Positions 1 through 10,880 of a stretch of 64,000 nt of DNA are shown piece after piece (within the stretch, counting starts at the first letter, position 1; every line of letters starts with the position of its first letter). The DNA is from Lichtheimia corymbifera B2541. Its lineage: Eukaryota; Mucoromycota; Mucoromycetes; Mucorales; Lichtheimiaceae. Position numbers and translations under genes: made by a program. Where the stretch lies: contig JNEU01001108.1 of NCBI GenBank assembly GCA_000697475.1, positions 1 to 64,000 on the forward strand, written 5' to 3'. The notes below the pieces were generated by a model. It saw only the letters and a program-made list of their open reading frames with translations. It did not search any database and was not told where the DNA came from.

Positions 1-720
1 AAATTCGGCGCATACCCCATTTCCGTCCGTCATAGTAAACCCCACATTATGCCCTCCATTTCAAAATTTCTAAATGAAGCGTGGGTTCTTTATTAAGACA
101 AAGTTGATCAGCATGCCGAAGATCATCTTGTGTGAAAGTTCCAGGTTCGAGAGAGGCAACCAAGGTCGTGGACTAATTTATAGAGTGCATGGCAGTGTCT
201 GGCCTATTTGATTTCCACCTCTTCCCACTCCCAGTTTTTGTCACTTCCTCCCATTCCCAACTGTTGCCCCATTCAAGCACAACTACAACCTGCGAACGAT
301 TGTCCTGCTTTAACCCATCATGTCAATCCTACACTTGTCTTGATCCTATTTATCTTTGACTGAATGGCAACTCCTCCATGGCGTGTGCACCCCACTACAA
401 CACCCGCGTTCCTTGACACTGCCCGTTCTCTGTACAATCCTCCACCACCACCAATCGTAACAGCATTCACTCCAGCAATTGCTAGTAGCGATGTCTACTT
501 TCCATTATCTCAAACAGCGTTCACAACCTTGTCACTCTACTACAACACACGCTCTTGCACACTCCTCTGTCACGAACAACGTAACAGCACTCGCTATTCG
601 CAAAGCCCTCAATCGATTATCTTAAGCAGCATTCTTCACTTGCAGTAACCTACCCTGAAACCTCTTTCAGGTGGACAGTGGATAACCACTGTACAGAGGC
701 AACTTGCTTTCAATACATAC
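1..720. repeat. Dispersed repeat, copy A (partial at window edge)
   Basis: This stretch matches 31595-32235 on the same strand for most of its length. Both copies carry the core AAATGAAGCGTGGGTTCTTT, then a shared GATCAGCATGCCGAAGA block, then GCATGGCAGTGTCTGGCCTA and an ATTTGATTTCCACCTCTTCC block. The copies differ by scattered substitutions and small indels, so neither is recent. The longest open frame inside (364-648) is not kept open in the other copy, which argues against coding. The family is unclassified; I see no reverse transcriptase or transposase remnant. Confidence 0.8.
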
Positions 721-1736
721 GGACTCCTATGGATGATACCATATCAAGTACGCCTCAATACAAGCAATCTTCACCTGGTTGAGCGGCGATGGAAAGTGAC
801 CAAGAAAAAGGTTGATCAACAACCCGATGGAAAAGGATGACCAGCAGTATTGAACTTGCAATGGCTATGATGATGGATGCAATCAAGCGAGAAAGAAATC
901 TGGGATGTTTCTTTGGTTACCTGGCGTGTCGTCAGCAAAGAAGAATGGATCATACATGTGGATACGGCCGAGGATACACGATGGATTAGATGGAATTGGC
1001 AAAGGGGCTTATATCTTTGACGAAAGGTGTTTTTACAGCCATGATTGATATTGGCGTACTCAAGACGATGCATGCAGCAGCCAAGAATACAATGACATAG
1101 TTATCCCTGTTGACCCTTAGTATATAACTCATCCGTATCTTATTCAACTCGCAATGCTTTTCTTTTATCATCTTTACTTTATAAACACCTATACTACCAT
1201 GTTCTATGCTTCGACGTTTTCACTGAATGAAGATGCGGTCCAACACTGTATTTAGAAGGGTATCGTACTATTAGTGTATATGATGTGCAAGATGTGGATC
1301 ACATAATGGTTTATGGATCGAAAAGGGGAAGAACATGAATTTGAGGGTCGGAAAACGGGATTGAATCATTTAATTATATCATTTATATCAGTGGGTCTTA
1401 TCAAACGCTTGTATGTATGCGTTATGGAGTTGCTTTCTCCTAATGGATGGTGTCGACTGCATTAACAGGAAGAAGAAGAGCTGAGTGGCGGTTACACATG
1501 CACGTCCTTGACAGGTTGTTGCACAAATGGATGATGGTGATGATTGCCTTTGGAGAGTTACATAAGTATACAGCATCTAATAATGAAGGTGTGTCAAGGT
1601 ATGTACATATATGACAATAATGGTTCCATATCACATTTGGTTTCTGTAGTGTGTGGAGCTGCATAAAAAGTGATGCGCACGGACCATGCTTGATGCCACA
1701 ACCAGCTAAATCGTTACGAGGGGCATGCACAATGAG

Positions 1737-1802
1737 ACAATAGTATATAGAGTAGGTGGTAATCGGTAATGCAGAATCCACATTGTCGTATGCAGTGGAC
1801 AA
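1737..1802. repeat. Short direct repeat, first copy
   Basis: Shares the block AATAGTATATAGAGTAGGTG, then a variable TAAyyGGTAAT, AGAATCC, CATTGT and TATGCAG with 2956-3028. The two copies lie about 1.2 kb apart in the same orientation. They could be remnants of terminal repeats of a small element, but the DNA between them shows no protein remnant I recognise. Confidence 0.65.
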
Positions 1803-2955
1803 AGCACTCTTTATTTATGATGCAAATTTTTTAGATGAGCATCGCTATTTGAGAGCCACTTCATAATAAAAATGCTGCGTCGAAGACGGTGATGATGAAT
1901 GAATGCTATCTATATCCTTATTCCCAAAGCCCCCATACTTTTACTGCAACAATATCAATTTATTCAGACAAGAGTAGCACGTTCTAACTTTGTGGCAAAA
2001 TGATATTAAGTGGAAGCGCCCATGCAAGTCGCGAAAATCGAAGTCTGGTGCGTTAGCCATTGGGAAGTGCTGGCCAATGGGAACACCTCAATTTGAAATT
2101 CAGCAGCGTCGCGACGAGAGACAAATTGCTGCGCGTCGCCTGGCAACCTCCACCCTCTTTGCTCTCTCAACTCCATCGATCGATCTGCAGGGCGTGGTAA
2201 GCTGTTTCAGCTACTACGCTGTGTTGGTCATAGTAAGTTGTTTCTATCTTTTCGTTGTATTGCTTGTAATACTCACATGCCTTGTTTGCAGCGACTGGAG
2301 GACCTAATGGAGCCCCTCAAAGCCCAGTTTCCAAGGTGTACAATGTCCATGAATCCCAGCAGATCTTGATACGAAGGTAGCAAGGATGTTGGCCATTCCT
2401 CGTAAACTGGCTGCCCACCACGTGTCGGCGTGTTGCATGGGCGTTTGGCCGAGGACGAAACGCAGACCGGTAGCAGTGTCCAGGGTGCACTAATAAATTG
2501 ACCGCTATCCAAAGATACCAACAAGTGGCTCTTGTTTGGGTAATGCGAAAGGATTCACTGGAGGAAACTGGAGGGGAAGGTACGTGTGTACTCTCTTAAA
2601 ACATGTATTCACTGATCACACTTTGCTACACTCTTCTATTTGTCTGGTGGTAGCCATATCTACATAAGCATGGTTGGTGCGTCAAGTCCAGCACCTTGAC
2701 TAGGATGGGTTGTGGGAAACTGCAATCTTATCTTGGACTAAAGTGGGATATACAAGCGCCTCGTCGACCTGGAATTGGTGCCTACAGGTAGAGGTTGGGG
2801 ATGGTTGAGTGGCGACCTTCTCGTGGTCATCCCTGTGAGTACTTTAGCCTTGGCTTTAGGAAACCAACAGCTGCTCGTTTATTCTAGTATTGTAATCAAT
2901 AAACCATGTTCTTTTATTAAACATAATATATTCTTGTCTTTGTATGTATGATAAC

Positions 2956-3028
2956 TCACTACAATGAAATAATAGTATATAGAGTAGGTGATAACTGGTA
3001 ATATAGAATCCCCATTGTTATATGCAGA
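2956..3028. repeat. Short direct repeat, second copy
   Basis: Second copy of the motif at 1737-1802, in the same orientation with roughly 85 percent identity by eye. Confidence 0.65.
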
Positions 3029-4399
3029 GTTCAATATCACACAAATCCATGAGCTCCTTTATTTGCCCATTGTTATCCTTCCATAGAGATGATGTGTTAT
3101 GCATATGCTGAACAAGGAGGCTGTTGACAATGAACGATTTGATACCGGTTATCGTCCGACACGTTCCCCAAGGACGTTCTCATATAAGCGTGATACAGGC
3201 TGGTCGCAGTTACGCGTGTAGTTCCGTTTGAAGAGTGGGATTGACTTTCGGAGCAAAGCAAGAGGTGCAGACGACCAAGCTTTTTTTACAACAACGCATC
3301 GCATGAGTGATACATAATATGTTCAATCCAATTCCATCATACAATGGAAGTTTAAGAATAGCACATTGTAGTGTTGATGTTTATGAAGGAAATACGATAA
3401 ATGCACAAGATTGCAAATAGAATAAGGTATATGGAAGGGAATAATATAGAGGAAACAGGTAAGAATACATGCCATTGTATTCTTGGTTGCTACTGTCATC
3501 GACATCCTCCATCCATGATTGCAAAATAGCTGCAGTTCCCCAATATCATCCACGGCTGTAAACATCTTTTATCAATTTCATCCCATCCATCATCATCATC
3601 CTCATCCGTACTCACATGAAATGATCCATCGTTCATGCTGACAACGCGACAAGCAATACCATGGTTCCCAATTGCATCCACCGATCCATCATCACCATTC
3701 TAAACCAATATGCTGGCAAAGGATCTCCAGTGGATGGTGCTGATATGAGACCTTGGCACCTCTCGTTTGTTGGTCATTTTCCATCGCAGCTTCAACCAGA
3801 TGAAGATTGCTTGTCTTGTAGCGTGGCGTCATCCAACTAGACATCACGTTCTGAATAGGCCAAGGGAATGATAGGCTCTTATTCGAAGTACGAATAAAGC
3901 AAATGTTACAGGTACCTGTAAAAATGTGTACTACGAGGATGTAATGTGGCTGCATAAAGTTAATCCATAGTAATGCTAAGCCCCTTCACGTTTAAAAGCG
4001 AAGCGAGTAACCCGGGTCGCGAGTGATTTATTAGTGAAACCCAAGTTTGACATCAGGTTACCTAATCTTGCAAACGCTGGTGTCCGCAAAGTTTCCTGCA
4101 AACCAAACCATCCAAATGGATAAAAAAAGGTCTTATGTAAGCTATGAGAGACGACCTTTCTCGTTACAATTATACTTGATATGTAGTAGTAAGTACACGT
4201 CGGCATTTTATTCTTCAAGTGATGCATACAGCACAAAGCGAGCGTACTGCACGACCACACCAATGTATTTAGATTCTATGGCTTCAGAGGATCAAGTATG
4301 CAATTCATGATGAAAATTCGGGTAAAAGGAAACTGTAGATGGCAAAGGACTGTACAAAGAACAATGAAAGGGTATATACGATCGGGAAAAGATGGGTGA

Positions 4400-5955
4400 T
4401 CAGCGCACTTGATTCGCAATATCAGCAAGCAAAAGCTCCCGTTCCTGCCTCAGCTCATGCTAATCACAAAATGGATAAGTCAAAGTGCTACAGCATTCAT
4501 GGATGGCAATATGACTTACCAGGCGGTCTTCGGCTTCTTTGTACTTTCTTGAAGCTAGCATCATGTCCTAATTTCTAAATCAGAAAAACGATGCATGTTG
4601 TGATCGATGCGATATGGATTACTTACAGGAGGTAAATCGTGGTAACCAGCAAGCACAGCATTTTGTTCAGCGAGGACTTCTTCCACAGCAGCCATATCAT
4701 GCCCCATTTTTGCAAGTGCCGACAACCGGAGTTGTAGTTGCTCAACCTCCGTATCCTCGTATTCATTCTATCAAATGAAGCAGTGTTAATGATGCCGGTA
4801 CCTCGGGCAATCAATATCACCCCTCCGCCCACAAAGTTACCTGCAAAAGAGCATATTTTTCTTGTTGATCTTGTGTTTGTTGTAACAAATCGTCTGTATC
4901 ATCTTCCATGCGTCGTACAAAACGATCATCCTGGTCATGTTGGCGTTGTCGTATAGAAGAAAGCATTCTAGAAGAGCCCAAAGTTGAGTATATACAAAGG
5001 CGGGGATCACATAGCCCACTATCCAAACGATCCTCTACTGTACTCACGTTTTCATTTTGCTCAGCTCATCTTCCGCGCTTTTGATCCGACCTCGCAGTGC
5101 ATATTCCATTTCGTCCAGCTCATTCTCCTCGAGCTCCGCTTCCAAGGTATCGATTGTCAATTGTGCCAATGCTGTTTGGTAGCTATAAAGGATGGTGACA
5201 GTGATGATGAGAACGTGGTACAAAAGAGGAAGAATGATGATGACTGCCTGTACTAACCTGCTCAGCGATGTATCGTCTAAGCCCAAGCGAATGGCCAAAG
5301 TAGCAAGGGCATCCAATGCACGAGCGCCTTCGGTGGACATTGAAGATTTACTGAATTCGAGCGCATCCAACTTTTCTTGCCACATTGCAGCTGTTTGGGA
5401 ACACAAAAAAAGTTAGCGTAAAAGCAATGTACATATGCGAGTGGAGGTTGGAGGAGAAGGGACCGGGGAAGGAGGTGATGGGAAGGTAGACAGACACATG
5501 TTGCATAAACCTTGACGTCATGCAGGTGATGGTTGTTGATACTTTACCTTGCCTCATGTTATCATCGCTGATTTGACGCTGTGTCTGCAACACCAACTCC
5601 ATGATAGCGTTAGCCTCCTCTGTCTTTTGTTGAAGGTCTTGAAGGTCTTGAAGAGACATGTCATCCTTGTCAAGCAACGAAAGTTCAACAGCATCAATCT
5701 CCTGCAGCCATCTATCAACCTGATATATGGGATATAGATAGATGTGTCAATAAACGTTTGCTAAAAGAAGCTTCCAAGGGTTGTGTCTTTGTGTGTGTCA
5801 AGGAAAGGAAAGGAAAGGGAAGGGCTGTTGTTGTTGCTGCTAACCTGTTCCCAATGCTCTGACGAAGAATCCTCTTCCCATTGGTGTGGTGAATTGTCGT
5901 TATCGTCTCGTGGTTCTGACAATGGAGTTGGTGGACGACGATCGGTTGGAATCAT
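4400..5955 (-). CDS. HAUS1: HAUS1-like augmin complex subunit, 8 exons
   Basis: Exons (minus strand): 5955-5845, 5719-5548, 5390-5258, 5182-5048, 4967-4841, 4767-4627, 4567-4520, 4459-4400; 308 residues, close to the 278 of human HAUS1. All donors are GT. The protein is almost entirely coiled coil after an acidic, Ser/Pro-rich N-terminus of about 35 residues. Two features point to HAUS1: a central STEGARALDALA...LGLDDTSL segment, matching the conserved 'G.R.L.AL...A...L...DTSL' block of HAUS1, and a C-terminal 'YHDLPPD..LA..K..EAE' block matching the family's '(Y).(D)LPPD..LA' end. In animals and plants augmin binds microtubules and recruits gamma-tubulin for branching nucleation in the spindle. 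Family assignment is from remembered motifs, not an alignment; a generic coiled-coil protein is the alternative. Confidence 0.75.
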
Positions 5956-8730
5956 GGTGATTGTAAAGTGACAAAGAGAGTTGAGAAACAAAGAGAGGAA
6001 AAAGAAAAGCAACTGGGCAATCTCATTTGTTTCAAGGCGGGAAGTAAAGCGTGGTGTCGTTGTTATCGAATCCAGGGACTACTAATTCATACAGCAAATG
6101 CACGAATGCATATATAGGTATATACATACAAACATTCATTGCCTTCTATGTGATTATCTTCCGTACACAAGCTGTCGCTAGCATACATTTTTCTTCTTTC
6201 CGAACATCTTGAAAGCAGGTGGTCGCTGTTGTTGTTGTTATCCACCCTCCTCTATTAGTGCATATCGTGAGCCAATAACACCACATGGTCCCATTTCTCT
6301 CCGAAGACCCTTCATTTGTTTCATTTATAAACAAAATACATCAAAACACATGGACAAAGCGGTGAAAGAGGAAAAAGAGGAGGATAGTATGGTGTATATG
6401 TATTGGTGATCACCATGTGTGCGTATATATGTACTGGTCCCTGGATAAAGGGGGAAGCAGTTACATTCTTTATGCATTGGTGTTGTTGGTGGTGGTGATG
6501 CTGCTGCTGCTGCTGCTGCTATCACCATTATCCCGCTCTTGGCAAGTGGCGTCAATGATACAATGACGACATGGGACAGCAGATTCCGATAGAAAGAATG
6601 GTGTTTGGCACTATAATCCTGGTAATAGCGAAATCAATCAATTACCATTAAATCATGAAATCCGATCTTTACTAGTGTGTTTCACGTCTTCTTAGACCAG
6701 CTCATACTATCATGATGGCTATTACAATAAATACCCATAGCATTGTAGCATATATATCCACGATCAAATAGGTATATGAGCTCGTGGAATAAAGAAGAAT
6801 CTAATGCAAGACATAATGTCGGATGAACCATTGCTTTGGCGTGTCCCAGCGATCTGGGTATTGTATCAAAGGCAGCAGCAGCAATGACTTGCTTGGAGAG
6901 AAAGAGACGATCAGCGGAACCAACGGCGGGGTAAAAGCGGAAACACATATAGGCGTACGTCTTTGGTGCGTATTATGAAAGGAGAAGATGAGTCAGACCA
7001 TATGAAAAAGGATGTGCTTGGCAACAACAACGATGTTTGGTGTGTCGACTAACAAAGGAATGGCGGTGATACCCGAAAGAATGGTACACGACTTGTAGCG
7101 ATATGTATGTGAGACCTTCCAGGGTGCCCATAATGAGTGAGCTCACGTGTTAACTGGACACCACCTTCTTGAATGTTTGCTGAGGTAAGCCAGCTGCATG
7201 CATGCATGCATATATTCGTGATGCAGCGCCGACTCATCATCATCATCATGTCATCGATATACTACCTTCCTGATTGTTATAGCGATGTCGATAATCGAGT
7301 TATCATCGAGCTGAATAATCATTCAGCAAGCTAATTACAACAAAAAAGGAATCGTGCATGCATGGATGCGTCATCTCGATTGGACATTGCATGGAAAGAC
7401 ACAGTGTATCCAGAGCACCGGTTAAGTAGACCGACGCGGCACATGGCGCACAAAAAAGAAAACGTGGGCATGCGTGGATGATTCTCTCACGTCTTCTCAA
7501 ATTAAAGCGACACACAAAACTGGAGATGAAAAAGAAGCAACGTCAGAAGAAATAAGCAGTTTATTGTGTGACCCAAAGAGTGGCGTGATGGCGAGAGGAA
7601 AAATGCGATCTCAGCAAAAAAGAAAAAAAATGAAGGCGGGGATGTCAGCGGGCTATTATTACACACGAATACTTCCTGTGGAAAGACTCGGAGTAAACGA
7701 TTGCATGAACTCGCCTTTTATCGCCCACTCGCTCAAAAAGGTAGTGCACTACAAAAATAACCTTGCCATGCATTGCACCAACGGTAACAAGTTTGGTGTT
7801 CCTCATGTGCGCGCCGAAACGCACAGCCTATTTCCTTCTTGGGTGAACTTGTGCTGCACGTTTTCACACGCAGACAGCTGTATACGCATTACTATCAGCT
7901 GCCTTATTCTCTCACTGGGAAGAAGAATGAATGGGGAAATGTTTTATGAAAGAAACGCGACGATAATTGGTCCTATTCTTACCATCACCACCTGGTGTAT
8001 GTGTATACGTGGTAGGTGGTCCGACTGCAAAGCCATTGTGCTGTGTCAGCAGGATCGCTTGATGCCCCGATGATGATGGCGAGACATCTAATAATAAAGT
8101 TTCTTTTTTGATGTGAGTCGACAAGAGCTTGTCGCATTTGGGCAACATCCAAATATCATTTTGCTGATATAATACATATGTCAAACGACGACTGCTCAGC
8201 CCAGCATCATTGATTTGGGTATGCTAAAAAAAGGAATGGTTCTTTCTCCTACTATGGGTAGTAATGTTAATAACCTGTTGTTGATGAATCGACATGGGCA
8301 AGGGGGGAAAGTAGTAGTTTGGGTTTTCACATGGCACATCGATCTACTGTTTACGGGCGCCAAAAGAAGCTGATATGAAATTAATAAAAGGAAATGACGG
8401 AGGAGTATCAGTAGTAACATTAAAGTGGTTCCACTTTGTGGACATGATCCATTATGGGCTGGACCTCCCAAACATGGCTATGGTCGTTCCCATAGTAAAA
8501 ATGAAAAAAAGCGGTTGAAACAATGGACATCCATTATCGACACCCATGATCAAGGTCAATGGGCTTTTGCCAATGGGACCAGACCCTACTTTGTGGAACC
8601 TGGAAAAATCGGACGACATGTCTCTCTCCCAATGAACCTTCATATCGGGGAAATGAATGAATTGACACACTTTCATCTGTTGGCTCGAGCGATATCGCCT
8701 CATTCTCTCCATCCTGTCACTCCAACGCCA
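5956..8730. other. Intergenic region, no supportable gene
   Basis: About 2.8 kb between the start of the HAUS1-like gene and the homeodomain gene. It holds a CTG/CAG microsatellite near 6497-6520, a GCATGCAT run near 7196-7214 and a CATCAT run near 7237-7250. A 199-codon frame at 7474-8073 has mixed composition and no domain or splice support. A long upstream region is common for developmental transcription factors, so part of this may be regulatory. Confidence 0.5.
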
Positions 8731-8738
8731 TATATAAA
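8731..8738 (+). promoter_or_regulatory. TATA box of the homeodomain gene
   Basis: TATATAAA lies 114 bases before the chosen start codon at 8852 and is followed by a strongly CT-rich stretch (8760-8850), the usual arrangement of fungal core promoters and leaders. It supports placing the start at 8852 rather than at the upstream in-frame ATG at 8750, which lies only 12 bases after the TATA box. Confidence 0.6.
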
Positions 8739-8851
8739 ACCAGTCCACTTTGCTGGCTCAATCATCCTCTCTCCCACTCTCCCGTCTTTTTTTCTCTTTC
8801 CTCCTTTTTCCTCTCTTTCTCTTCATATCGCTATCCACCCCTCTCACTGCT

Positions 8852-9676
8852 ATGGCTTCTGCTTTCTCGGTATCTAGCTTGCTTAATGAGCAGCAACAAC
8901 AGCAACAACAGCAGCAGCATGATCGATCATCTCGTCGACCACGTCCTGCTGTGCTCGACATTTCCAACTTGCTGAATAATGATATGGCTACACCAACGCT
9001 CTCACCTACACGAACACCTTCTCCAGTGAGCGTTTCATCAGGTCCAGCAGCATCATCTGGATATCCCTTTCCACCATTGCCATCCATTGCAGATACCTTG
9101 CCTGGCATGTTGCCACCACTTTCATCGGCGTATCCATCAATGCCAAAGCCATTTGAACCCGATTATCATCATCATCATGCACATCAACCACCCCTTGATT
9201 ATCAACATCGTGCACATCATAATAGCAATAGTGGTATTGGATTGTGGATGCACGATTCAAGGGCATCATCGGTTTCATCCTTGGCATCCAATGCAAGCAA
9301 TTGCAGCAGCACTACCAATGAAACCAGCAAATCATTATCACAGCAACAGCAACAGCAGCATCACAACCATAGCAGTAGTAGCGATGAAGAAGAGCAGGCC
9401 TCATCATCAAAACAACAACCTGTCAAAGCGAAACGTAGACGAGCCAATGCCAAGCAACTTGAGGTTTTGAATCGTGTGTTTGAGCGCACAGTCTTTCCAT
9501 CGACTCAATTGCGCGCTGAGTTGGGCCGACAATTGGGTATGAGCCCACGAACAGTCCAAATCTGGTTCCAGAACCGCCGTCAAGCTATTCGCACACGAGA
9601 ACGTCAACGTCTACTTCGCATCGTCCGTGATGACCAACAAGTCTCGTCTCCTTCATCAACGTCTTCAAGTGACTAA
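8852..9676 (+). CDS. Homeodomain transcription factor
   Basis: Intronless, 274 residues. The frame is open upstream to 8750, but that extension is a low-complexity translation of the CT-rich leader, so ATG 8852 is chosen. A homeodomain spans about residues 195-254: a basic KRRR arm, helix 1 (KQLEVLNRVFER), helix 2, and recognition helix 3 with TVQIWFQNRRQA. Position 50 is Gln. N-terminal of it are three polyglutamine tracts, a His-rich stretch and many Ser/Pro residues, typical of a disordered activation region. Expected to be a nuclear DNA-binding regulator. It belongs to the 'typical' (non-TALE) fungal homeobox class, as in Yarrowia HOY1; the exact orthologue cannot be fixed from sequence. 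Confidence 0.93.
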   Translation: MASAFSVSSLLNEQQQQQQQQQHDRSSRRPRPAVLDISNLLNNDMATPTLSPTRTPSPVSVSSGPAASSGYPFPPLPSIADTLPGMLPPLSSAYPSMPKPFEPDYHHHHAHQPPLDYQHRAHHNSNSGIGLWMHDSRASSVSSLASNASNCSSTTNETSKSLSQQQQQQHHNHSSSSDEEEQASSSKQQPVKAKRRRANAKQLEVLNRVFERTVFPSTQLRAELGRQLGMSPRTVQIWFQNRRQAIRTRERQRLLRIVRDDQQVSSPSSTSSSD

Positions 9677-10880
9677 TAGCCCATTATTTTCATTATGCCC
9701 TATGGCTCGGGTCCCCTTTCTATCCTTTTCTTTCATATGCTGAGCATATTCCTTTCATTATCATTCACCGCCACCACAACAACGAATAACCATCCAATCC
9801 CTCTCACCCATTCACTCTCTTCTCCCCTTTAAACGCCAAGTTCTTAAAAGCTTTGGGCTTCTCATTTTCTTATTTCCATCGGCGACGCCCAACTTTGTAC
9901 CACCCAAACCGCTCTTTGTATGCTCTACTTTCTCGTATGGTTTTTTGTACACATTTCACTCGCACGCACGCACGCACACCGCATTCTTCCGCTGGCTGGA
10001 AAAAATCAACCGCACACACAACCAAAGTTTCCATTGTTTCATACCTGACTTTTTTTTTTCATTGTACACCTCTCATGTGTTTGCCACTTTTTTACTAGAA
10101 CTTTCATGTTTTGCTTTTATCTATTTTGTCGCTTTTAATATCTAAAAAATAAAAAAGGTGAGCATCCCATTTCAATATCATATCATATCATACCATGGCT
10201 GCGGATCGGAAGCGGGGAGTACAAGACCTGAGTAATGTGGTATAACATTTGCACATTGGTACTTGCTCGAAACAATGTAAATATCCTAATGAGGTCATCT
10301 GCATGCATGCACCCGTATACATGATAGCAAAATGTTACCATACATGATTATCCCGATACGGCTAACGCACTACTGTATAACCATCCTAATCATTTGTTGC
10401 AGCTGAAAATGCTTGCAGCATTGTCTCAATGGTAATAAGAAGCTTGTGTCATTGTTGTTGTGGTCATGTCACACACACACAACATAAACATTCATTCATT
10501 CAACAACCCATTCCAACTAGGATGGATCGCATCCCATCATCATGTACTCAAAAGAACCCTTCCTTTTTCTTTATCTCCTTATTCAACGTCACGGGTGCAA
10601 CAACCGCCAATTACGCGCGCGGAAAAGAGCTTGTTTTTTTCCATCAACCAAATTGGGAACAATGCCCGAGAATCATAGCCAACCGCGGGTTGGGTAGAGT
10701 GTGGGTTTTTTGATATTAAGAAGTTGGATAGTTGTATTTTTTTGTTGGTTTTAGAATTTACACAGGACACGTTGATATATACAGAGCGACCACTAAAGTA
10801 ATAAAAAAGGGATAGGGGGAAAAAAGGGATAAGGGGAACATGGCAATATACTTTTTTTGTTGTTTTGGTTGTAGTATTGA
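9677..10880. other. Convergent 3' intergenic region
   Basis: Lies between the stops of the homeodomain gene (+) and the Rua1-like gene (-). It is AT-rich and contains T-runs, an ATCATATC run near 10176-10192 and CACACA tracts. I see no gene. Both genes presumably end their transcripts here. Confidence 0.5.

Larger units (their letters stand above)
721..4399. other. Gene-poor region with degenerate repeats
   Basis: I find no supportable gene here. Open frames are short and lack domain-like composition. The segment 1990-2560 looks like decayed sequence of an element, with short proline- and basic-rich frames interrupted by stops. A duplicated motif of about 70 bases lies at 1737-1800 and 2956-3028. 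The 3' ends of possible unannotated transcripts cannot be judged from sequence. Confidence 0.5.

Noticed and set aside
364..648. 94-codon Pro/Thr-rich frame in the window-start repeat
   Set aside because: The matching copy at 31595-32235 breaks the same frame, so it is not conserved as coding.
7474..8073. 199-codon open frame upstream of the homeodomain gene
   Set aside because: Composition is unlike the real proteins here, it crosses several microsatellite-like stretches, and no domain or splice context supports it.
8425..8877. 150-codon frame overlapping the homeodomain leader
   Set aside because: It crosses the TATA box and CT-rich leader of the homeodomain gene and overlaps its true start in another frame.
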